From contig JANNKM010000182.1 in assembly GCA_031396305.1 (NCBI GenBank), positions 1 through 10,152 of the forward strand: 10,152 bases of DNA, in the 5' to 3' direction. This document shows, one piece after another, positions 5,248 through 10,152 of this stretch (its first letter is position 1; each line of letters opens with the position of its first letter). The notes below the pieces were generated by a model. That model was not told the DNA's origin, did no database searches, and saw nothing but the letters and a program-made list of their open reading frames with translations. This DNA comes from JAEMQF01 sp031396305. GTDB taxonomy: Bacteria > Pseudomonadota > Gammaproteobacteria > Burkholderiales > Burkholderiaceae_C. Position numbers and translations under genes: made by a program.

Positions 5248-6171
5248 ATGTCATCGCTTCGCAAGATCATTGAATTGGTTCTGGCCGCGCACCGCGCGGT
5301 GTTTCAGGCATTCGTCGTGTTCGTCGCCGACGTGGGACGCGGCCTGCTCGTCGTCAGCCACAACACGCTAGCCTTGCTGGGACTGGCGCTGGTGGCGGTG
5401 GCGTTGTTTGCCGCAAGCCGCGACGACCTTCGGCATGAGGCGGAGCTCGAGTTCCTGAACTGGCTGCAAGCCCGGCAGGTGGCACGCGTCGAACCGGTGC
5501 CGCAGGAGGATCTCTGGGTCGACGAGTCGCCCCTGGACGCCGTGGCGCGTGCCACCGCGGCGGACCCGAAGGATCTCAATCAGCAGCAAGCTGCCGTTGC
5601 GAACTGGCTCTCCCGGCGCTACCGCGTCGCGCTCGAGCCCGTCAGCCGCCTGGTTCAGGAAGCGTGGAGCGTCGGCCAGCGCGCGGCGTTGGACCCGACC
5701 TTGATCCTGGCGATCATGGCGATCGAATCAAGTTTCAACCCGTTTGCCCAGAGCCCGGTGGGAGCACAGGGGTTGATGCAGGTCATGACGAAGGTGCACG
5801 ACGACAAGTACGAGCGCTTCGGCGGTACCCACGCGGCGTTCGACCCAGTCACGAACCTGCGCGTCGGCGTGGCTGTGCTCAAGGAGTGCATTGCTCGGGC
5901 GGGCGGCCTGGAAGCTGGACTGCGCTACTACGTGGGGGCTGCCAATTTGCCTGACGACGGCGGATATGTCGGCAAGGTTCTGGCCGAGCAGCGGTCGCTG
6001 CGCCTGGTGATGAGCGGCAAGGCCGTGGCGCCCCTCAGCGTGGCGGCGGCGGTCACGTCCACGATGCCGGCGGCGACGATGGTCGCGCAGCGCGGCGCCG
6101 ACGCCTACGTGGCGCCCGTGCCGGCATACCTGCCCGACAACGAAGCCCATGCCGAACCGAACCTGAACTGA
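5248..6171 (+). CDS. Membrane-anchored SLT-domain lytic transglycosylase
   Basis: Lytic transglycosylases cleave the MurNAc-GlcNAc bond of peptidoglycan with formation of 1,6-anhydroMurNAc. The start at 5248 (MSSLRKIIEL, 307 residues) is preferred because GAGG lies 8 nt upstream. An in-frame ATG at 5218 would add ten residues but has no good ribosome site. With 5248 as start, residues about 33-57 form a membrane segment without a signal cleavage site, so the protein is probably an inner-membrane anchored periplasmic enzyme. The SLT domain spans about 135-255: IESSFNP holds catalytic Glu160 and SPVGAQGLMQVM is the second motif. The third motif, usually AYNxG, reads YYVGA, so the Asn is missing. 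The C-terminal about 45 residues are Ala/Pro-rich and probably disordered. glyA starts 10 nt after the stop, which suggests co-transcription. Confidence 0.9.
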   Translation: MSSLRKIIELVLAAHRAVFQAFVVFVADVGRGLLVVSHNTLALLGLALVAVALFAASRDDLRHEAELEFLNWLQARQVARVEPVPQEDLWVDESPLDAVARATAADPKDLNQQQAAVANWLSRRYRVALEPVSRLVQEAWSVGQRAALDPTLILAIMAIESSFNPFAQSPVGAQGLMQVMTKVHDDKYERFGGTHAAFDPVTNLRVGVAVLKECIARAGGLEAGLRYYVGAANLPDDGGYVGKVLAEQRSLRLVMSGKAVAPLSVAAAVTSTMPAATMVAQRGADAYVAPVPAYLPDNEAHAEPNLN

Positions 6172-6181
6172 TCCCATCCTC

Positions 6182-7432
6182 ATGTTTGACCGCACCCAGT
6201 CCACCGTAGCGAATGTCGACCCCGAACTGTGGGCTGTCATCCAGCGCGAGAACCAGCGTCAGGAAGAGCACATCGAGCTGATTGCCTCGGAGAACTACGC
6301 GTCGCCGGCGGTGATGGCGGCGCAGGGAAGCCAGCTGACGAACAAGTACGCCGAGGGCTACCCGGGCAAGCGCTACTACGGCGGCTGCGAATTCGTCGAC
6401 GTCGCGGAGCAGCTGGCAATTGACCGGTGCAAACAGCTCTTCGGCGCAGCGCACGCCAACGTTCAGGCCAACTCCGGCTCGCAGGCCAATCAGGCGGTGT
6501 TTTTCGGCCTGCTGCAGCCTGGCGACACCATCATGGGAATGAGCCTGGCCGAAGGCGGCCACCTGACGCACGGCATGGCGCTGAACATGAGCGGAAAGTG
6601 GTTCAAGGTGGTGAGCTACGGCCTCACGTCCAGTGAAGAGATCGACTACGCGGCGATGGAAAAGCTCGCTCACGAGCACCGACCGAAACTGATCATCGCC
6701 GGAGCGTCGGCGTACAGCCTGCGCATTGACTTCGCGCGCTTCGCCAAGGTGGCCAAGGACATCGGCGCGATCTTCATGGTCGACATGGCGCACTACGCCG
6801 GCCTGATTGCCGCAGGCGTCTACCCCAATCCGGTGTCGCACGCCGACGTGGTGACGTCAACCACCCACAAGAGCCTGCGCGGCCCGCGCGGCGGCATCGT
6901 GGTGATGAACGACGAGGCCATCGCGAAGAAGATCAACAGCGCCATCTTCCCCGGAATCCAGGGCGGACCGCTGATGCACGTGATCGCGGCCAAGGCGGTC
7001 GCGTTCAAGGAAGCGCTCGCGCCTGAGTTCAAGGCCTACCAGCAGCAGGTGCTGAAAAACGCCGTCGCGCTGGCGCAGACGCTCACCGAGCGCGGCCTGC
7101 GCATTGTGAGCGGCCGCACCGAGAGCCACGTCATGCTCGTCGACCTGCGGCCCAAAGGCTTGACAGGAAAGCAAGCCGAAGACTTGCTCGGCCAGGCGCA
7201 CATCACCTGCAACAAGAACGGCATCCCGAACGATCCGCAAAAGCCGATGGTGACGAGCGGCATCCGGCTGGGCTCGCCAGCGATGACGACGCGCGGCTTC
7301 GGTGAAGCGCAGGCACGCCTGACCGGCCACCTGATCGCCGACGTGCTGGACAAGCCCCAAGACAGCGCGAACGTGCAGTCGGTGCGCGCCAAGGTCGCTG
7401 CGCTGACTCGCGACTTTCCGGTCTATCGCTAG
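6182..7432 (+). CDS. glyA: Serine hydroxymethyltransferase
   Basis: GlyA interconverts serine plus tetrahydrofolate with glycine plus 5,10-methylene-THF, the main source of one-carbon units for purines, thymidylate and methionine. The 416-residue protein has the normal bacterial length. Visible signatures are IELIASENY (31-39), YAEGYPGKRYYGG (56-68), His127 in EGGHLTHG, Asp201 and His204 in VDMAHYAG, and the PLP lysine Lys230 in STTHKSLRGPRGG. The folate/substrate region SGIRLGSPAMTTRG is near the C-terminus. The start follows the transglycosylase stop by 10 nt. No Shine-Dalgarno is visible (CCCATCCTC directly precedes the ATG), so coupling to the upstream gene or an unusual initiation is possible. 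nrdR follows 14 nt after the stop, an arrangement common in Burkholderiales. Confidence 0.98.
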   Translation: MFDRTQSTVANVDPELWAVIQRENQRQEEHIELIASENYASPAVMAAQGSQLTNKYAEGYPGKRYYGGCEFVDVAEQLAIDRCKQLFGAAHANVQANSGSQANQAVFFGLLQPGDTIMGMSLAEGGHLTHGMALNMSGKWFKVVSYGLTSSEEIDYAAMEKLAHEHRPKLIIAGASAYSLRIDFARFAKVAKDIGAIFMVDMAHYAGLIAAGVYPNPVSHADVVTSTTHKSLRGPRGGIVVMNDEAIAKKINSAIFPGIQGGPLMHVIAAKAVAFKEALAPEFKAYQQQVLKNAVALAQTLTERGLRIVSGRTESHVMLVDLRPKGLTGKQAEDLLGQAHITCNKNGIPNDPQKPMVTSGIRLGSPAMTTRGFGEAQARLTGHLIADVLDKPQDSANVQSVRAKVAALTRDFPVYR

Positions 7433-7446
7433 GCGCGCCGTCTCGA

Positions 7447-7890
7447 ATGCGCTGCCCGTTTTGCAGCTTTGAGGACACCCAGGTCGTCGAAACCCGCGAG
7501 TCTGACGAAGGCGATGTGGTGCGGCGCCGCCGCCGCTGCCAGAGCTGCGACAAGCGCTTCACCACCTACGAACGCGCTGAAATCTCGCTGCCCTCGGTGG
7601 TGAAAAAAGATGGAACCCGCGCCGAATTCGACCCGGCGAAGATTCGCGCGTCGATGAGCCTGGCGCTGCGCAAGCGCCCGGTCAGCGTGGAACAGATCGA
7701 CGCCGCGCTGGAACGCATCCAGGACAAGCTGCTCAACAGCGGCGCCAAGGAAGTGCCCTCGACGCGCCTGGGCGAACTGGTGATGCGCGAGCTCAAGCGC
7801 ATCGACAAGGTCGCCTATGTGCGATTTGCGTCGGTGTACCGAAGCTTCGAAGACGTGGACGAGTTCCGCCAGCTGATCCGCGACATCTGA
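7447..7890 (+). CDS. nrdR: Transcriptional repressor NrdR
   Basis: NrdR senses ATP/dATP and represses ribonucleotide reductase genes through paired NrdR boxes. The 147-residue protein has the standard layout: an N-terminal zinc ribbon with Cys3, Cys6, Cys31 and Cys34 (MRCPFC and RCQSC), a basic RRRRR stretch at 26-30, and an ATP-cone domain from about 49 to 139 (VVKKDGTRAEFDPAKIRAS to AYVRFASVYRSF). It lies 14 nt after glyA and is probably on the same transcript. The gap contains the palindrome GGCGCGCC and no good Shine-Dalgarno. I saw no NrdR-box pair in the window, so its targets lie elsewhere. The gene-poor, C/G-run region after it separates the housekeeping genes from the pilin cluster. 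Confidence 0.98.
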   Translation: MRCPFCSFEDTQVVETRESDEGDVVRRRRRCQSCDKRFTTYERAEISLPSVVKKDGTRAEFDPAKIRASMSLALRKRPVSVEQIDAALERIQDKLLNSGAKEVPSTRLGELVMRELKRIDKVAYVRFASVYRSFEDVDEFRQLIRDI

Positions 7891-7898
7891 TCGGCTTG

Positions 7899-7927
7899 CC
7901 CCCCATTGGGGGGTGGTTGCTCCCCCC
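7899..7927 (+). terminator. C6-G6-C6 region forming two alternative hairpins after nrdR
   Basis: CCCCCC (7899-7904), ATT, GGGGGG (7908-7913) forms a six-pair G-C stem nine nt after the nrdR stop. The same G run can instead pair with CCCCCC at 7922-7927 around an eight-base loop. No U tract follows, so simple intrinsic termination is unlikely. It may act as a 3'-end block or a Rho-linked stop. It separates nrdR from the pilin genes. Confidence 0.4.
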
Positions 7928-8018
7928 TCGCCGGGCGCGCGTTTCCCACCTCATGGGGTCGCGCCGCAGCCCGTGTTTTCCTACAGTGTGCCCATCGGTT
8001 CACGGCAAGGAGACAAGG

Positions 8019-8552
8019 GTGAATACAAGGCAGACACAACACGGCGTGACCTGGGTCGAAACCTGCGTCGTGCTGACGCTCCTGGGGCTGGTCTGCGGCG
8101 CGGCACTCCCGGCGATGGGCCAACTCATCGATTCGCGCCGCCTCGAAGGCACGGCGGTTCAGCTCGCCACCGACGTGCAGTTCGCGCGCTCCGAGGCGGT
8201 GGCACGCAACCAGCCGGTGCGCATCAGCCTGTTCGCCACGCCTCAAGGCTCGTGCTACGTCGTGCACACCGGGGCTGCCGGGCAATGCCTGTGCGCCGGG
8301 TCTGCGCCTGCCACATGCACCAGCCCGGCGCGCGAAATCAAGACGGTCGCGCTGGCCTCGAACCAGGGGGTGACGCTGACCGCCAACACGGCGTCGGTGC
8401 TGTTCGACCCCTTGCATGGCACGAGCACGCCGTCGGCGACGCTTCGCGTGCTCGGCCGGCAGGGCCGGGCCATCCACCAGGTCATCAATGTGATGGGGCG
8501 GGTTCGCTCCTGCACGCCTGCCGGCGGCGTTCCCGGCTACCCCGCCTGCTGA
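8019..8552 (+). CDS. FimT/GspH-family type IV pseudopilin (minor pilin)
   Basis: Minor pseudopilins of this family prime assembly of type IV pili or type II secretion pseudopili at the inner membrane. The GTG at 8019 is chosen: AAGGAG lies 6 nt upstream and it gives a short leader of nine residues. The open frame extends 41 codons further up without support. The class III signal reads HG|VTWVETCVVLTLLGL: cleavage after Gly9, Val instead of the usual Phe at +1, and Glu14 at the required +5. A hydrophobic helix runs to about 33, followed by the GspH-type region LATDVQFARSEAVARNQPV. The globular part has several Cys residues (79, 90, 92, 100, 165, 177), likely disulfides. Length is 177 residues. 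It is the first gene of the pilin cluster, 14 nt before the PilE-like gene. FimT and GspH cannot be told apart from sequence alone, but the pilW neighbour favours type IV pili. Confidence 0.88.
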   Translation: MNTRQTQHGVTWVETCVVLTLLGLVCGAALPAMGQLIDSRRLEGTAVQLATDVQFARSEAVARNQPVRISLFATPQGSCYVVHTGAAGQCLCAGSAPATCTSPAREIKTVALASNQGVTLTANTASVLFDPLHGTSTPSATLRVLGRQGRAIHQVINVMGRVRSCTPAGGVPGYPAC

Positions 8553-8566
8553 AGGAGCAATCAATC

Positions 8567-9163
8567 ATGTTCAAGGCAACGTCGCCCCACCCACAGTCGA
8601 GCCAAGACCAGCGGAGCTTTGATGACGACCAGCGGGCTGTTCGGGGGGTGGCGCTTCGATGCAACGAATTGATAATCGAGCAGGCAGGCACGCCGCGCCG
8701 GGGTGCCTGTGGGCGCGGCCGGGCCACGGTTCGCAGTTTAGCCAGGGGCTTCACCCTGATCGAACTGATGCTGGTGGTGGCGGTAGCGGGTGTGCTGTCA
8801 GGTGTTGCCTATCCGTCGTTCATGGGTCAATTGCAGAAAATCCGCCGCACCGACGCCATGGTCGCCATCCTGCAGGTGCAGGCGGCCCAGGAACGCTGGC
8901 GTTCCAACAATCCGAGCTACGGCACGCTCGCCGAGATCGGCGTCGCCGCAAACTCCGCTGCGGGCTACTACACGCTTCAGCTCAGCGCGCCTTCAGCGAA
9001 CGGCTACGAGATCGTCGCTTCGGCCACCGGCACCCAGGCCCACGACACGCATTGCCGCAACCTGCGGCTGCGCGTGGACGGCGGCAACCTCGTGCAGGCC
9101 TCGGGTGTCGAGGCTACGACGAGCAATGCGGCGTCGCAGAACCGTCAGTGCTGGATGGTCTGA
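8567..9163 (+). CDS. PilE-like type IV pilin with an unusually long (61-residue) leader
   Basis: The mature part begins RG|FTLIELMLVVAVAGVLSG, a canonical class III signal with Gly61 before the cut, Phe62 at +1 and Glu66 at +5. The helix is followed by KIRRTDAMVAILQVQAAQERWRSNNPSYGT, typical of PilE-type pilins in this order. Cys163 and Cys195 would close the C-terminal disulfide loop. Mature length is 137. The start at 8567 has AAGGAG about 9 nt upstream and lies 14 nt after the previous stop. The leader it gives is hydrophilic, rich in Arg, Gln and Asp, and about 61 residues long against the usual 5-30. In-frame alternatives are only TTG (in NELIIE) or GTG codons without ribosome sites. An ATG at 8659 after a G-rich stretch is in another frame. 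Either the long leader is real, or a frameshift or insertion altered the 5' end. Confidence 0.88.
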   Translation: MFKATSPHPQSSQDQRSFDDDQRAVRGVALRCNELIIEQAGTPRRGACGRGRATVRSLARGFTLIELMLVVAVAGVLSGVAYPSFMGQLQKIRRTDAMVAILQVQAAQERWRSNNPSYGTLAEIGVAANSAAGYYTLQLSAPSANGYEIVASATGTQAHDTHCRNLRLRVDGGNLVQASGVEATTSNAASQNRQCWMV

Positions 9164-9166
9164 GCC

Positions 9167-9874
9167 ATGAAAACGCGTTTCGCCCGCCCCCTGCATCGCC
9201 GCAGCATCAAGCGCGCCGCCGGGATCTCGATGGTCGAGCTGCTGGTCGGCCTGGCGGTCGGCCTGTTCATCGCAGCCGCAGGCGTGACGCTGATGGCGGG
9301 CAACCTGCGCGAGAACCGCTCGCTGATGCTGGAAAGCCGGTTGATGCAGGACCTGCGCACCGCGTCGGACATCATCACGCGCGACCTGCGCCGCGCCGGA
9401 TACTGGGCCGGCGCGGCCGACGCCGTGCTGGCGCCCATCGGCACGCCTGGCGTCGCGAACCCCTACGTTGCAGTGTCGCCAAGCGCCGCCCCAGCAGACA
9501 GCGTCAGCTTCGCGTTTTCGCGCGACGCCACCGAAAACCACAGCCTCGATTCGAACGAGCAGTTCGGTTTCAGGTTGCGCCGCGGCGTCATCGAAATGCA
9601 ACTGGGCAGCGGCAACTGGCAGGCGCTGACCGACGCCAACACCGTCGTCGTCTCCGAATTTCGCGTCACGCCCACGGTTCAGGACATCGATCTCGCGAGC
9701 CAGTGCCCCACGGCGTGCGCAGCAGGCGATGCGAATTGCCCGCCGCGCCAGCAGGTGCGCAGCCTGGCGGTTTCGATCGCCGCCCGGTCGAGTGCCGACG
9801 CCGCCGTGCAGCGCAGCCTGAACAGCAGCGTGCGGCTGCGCAATGATTCGATCACCGGCGCCTGCCCGGCCTGA
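9167..9874 (+). CDS. pilW: Type IV pilus minor pilin PilW
   Basis: PilW is a minor pilin of the priming complex (FimU/PilV/PilW/PilX with PilY1) that starts type IV pilus assembly. The 235-residue protein has a class III signal AAG|ISMVELLVGLAVGL with Gly19 before the cut and Glu24 at +5. The hydrophobic helix 20-44 is followed by the PilW-type block LESRLMQDLRTASDIITRDL and RRAGYWAG (76-82). The globular domain carries Cys180, Cys184, Cys191 and Cys233. It starts 3 nt after the PilE-like stop with no clear Shine-Dalgarno, so translation is probably coupled. In most Burkholderiales clusters pilX and pilY1 follow; here a palindromic repeat begins 28 nt after the stop. Confidence 0.9.
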   Translation: MKTRFARPLHRRSIKRAAGISMVELLVGLAVGLFIAAAGVTLMAGNLRENRSLMLESRLMQDLRTASDIITRDLRRAGYWAGAADAVLAPIGTPGVANPYVAVSPSAAPADSVSFAFSRDATENHSLDSNEQFGFRLRRGVIEMQLGSGNWQALTDANTVVVSEFRVTPTVQDIDLASQCPTACAAGDANCPPRQQVRSLAVSIAARSSADAAVQRSLNSSVRLRNDSITGACPA

Positions 9875-9881
9875 GACGCAC

Positions 9882-9900
9882 ATGCAACGCCGCGCTGCAT
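9882..9900. repeat. 19-nt near-perfect palindrome just after pilW
   Basis: ATGCAACGC and GCGCTGCAT flank a single C, with one mismatched pair, beginning 7 nt after the pilW stop. It directly abuts the larger repeat starting at 9902. It has no U tract. It may be a terminator-like stem, the edge of the repeat, or chance in a possible pilX start. Confidence 0.4.
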
Positions 9901-9901
9901 C

Positions 9902-10040
9902 TAGGAGCCTGTCGGGCTTTGGGTCGGGTCCGCGTTGGGTTTGCTTTGGGGCGCAGGCTAGGCGCAAAGCGCAGCCGTGCCGGGCGGCACGGCGAGCATT
10001 TGCAACGACGCATGCGCCCCAAAACAAGCCCAACCCGAAG
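9902..10040. repeat. Large nested imperfect palindrome, REP- or MITE-like intergenic element
   Basis: Outer arms 9935-9955 and 10013-10033 are complementary at 19 of 21 positions (TTGGGTTTGCTTTGGGGCGCA against its partner). Within them GCAAA (9964-9968) pairs with TTTGC (9999-10003), and GCCGTGCC (9974-9981) with GGCACGGC (9986-9993) around a GGGC loop. The left flank TAGGAGCCTGTCGGGCTTT (9902-9920) resembles the edge of intergenic repeats I recall from Burkholderiales. A matching right outer flank is not present, so the right end may be truncated or diverged. No transposase is encoded, so a non-autonomous element or extragenic palindrome is inferred. Confidence 0.65.
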
Positions 10041-10152
10041 GGCCGGGGCGATTCCCGGCGCCATCCGACGTTGTCGCCACCTTGTAGGCCACCCCACACG
10101 CCGGCGCCGACGCCTAGACTGGCGCCGCAACACGCCCCGGCGCGGGCCCGAC
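10041..10152. other. Uncharacterised GC-rich tail of the window
   Basis: GCCGGG (10042-10047) and CCCGGC (10054-10059) form a short hairpin with a six-base loop. GGCGCC occurs at 10058-10063, 10103-10108 and 10121-10126. I see no gene start with a ribosome site, no prepilin signal and no promoter here. Confidence 0.4.

Larger units (their letters stand above)
9882..10152 (+). other. Open frame running off the window; possible disrupted start of pilX
   Basis: From ATG 9882 the frame stays open for 90 codons to the window edge, starting MQRRAAS. A basic start 7 nt after pilW is what a pilX start would look like, but no prepilin signal or hydrophobic helix follows. The rest reads through the palindromic repeat and then a Pro/Arg-rich stretch typical of non-coding GC-rich DNA. 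No Shine-Dalgarno is visible. Either the true pilX starts beyond the window, or the repeat entered its first codons. Confidence 0.2.

Noticed and set aside
7433..7446. GGCGCGCC palindrome between glyA and nrdR as an operator
   Set aside because: Eight bases of G and C in a GC-rich genome are likely by chance and do not resemble an NrdR box.
8659..9846. 395-codon plus-strand frame beginning after a G-rich stretch
   Set aside because: It is out of frame with both the PilE-like gene and pilW and shows no recognisable motif. Only its first codons were kept in mind as a possible frameshifted pilin start.
8993..10099. 368-codon minus-strand frame opposite the pilin genes
   Set aside because: Antisense shadow of pilW and the PilE-like gene; it is rich in Arg, Ala and His and has no domain.

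Overview
The window looks like a chromosomal housekeeping stretch from a high-GC betaproteobacterium of the order Burkholderiales (Comamonadaceae or the Rubrivivax/Leptothrix group). Three things suggest this: the protein sequences themselves, the glyA-nrdR-type IV pilin gene order, and the GC-rich palindromic intergenic repeats. The lineage is an inference from remembered family sequences, not from a search.

Left half, all on the minus strand and read from right to left: ubiD (ubiquinone decarboxylase), tsaD (tRNA t6A synthesis), a class I/II PLP aminotransferase, rpsO (ribosomal protein S15) and the first 106 codons of pnp (PNPase, cut by the window edge). ubiD-tsaD-aminotransferase is a tight operon with two ATGA stop/start overlaps. 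A dense cluster of perfect palindromes (964-1180) lies at the 3' end of the aminotransferase and is read in frame, giving the enzyme a 68-residue tail with no family counterpart. A TATAAT box with a 9-bp hairpin just downstream leads into rpsO. Between rpsO and pnp are two stem-loops in the arrangement known from the E. coli rpsO-pnp operon (terminator/attenuator, then a long stem upstream of pnp).

Middle: a divergent intergenic region (4982-5247) carries a plausible sigma70 promoter pointing right and a roughly 200-nt leader with four short hairpins. It precedes a membrane-anchored SLT-type lytic transglycosylase, which is followed after 10 nt by glyA (serine hydroxymethyltransferase) and then nrdR (ribonucleotide reductase repressor). 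GlyA supplies one-carbon units for nucleotide synthesis and NrdR controls deoxynucleotide production; that pairing is common in this order.

Right: after a C6-G6-C6 hairpin region comes the start of a minor (pseudo)pilin cluster: a FimT/GspH-like pseudopilin, a PilE-like pilin with a strikingly long 61-residue leader, and PilW. The window ends in a large nested imperfect palindrome (about 9902-10040) sitting where pilX would be expected, possibly just inside the start of that gene.

I found no CRISPR array, transposase, phage gene, tRNA or toxin-antitoxin pair. The most interesting items are the repeat-derived C-terminus of the aminotransferase, the long pilin leader, the repeat at the expected pilX start, and the structured leaders of rpsO, pnp and the transglycosylase.
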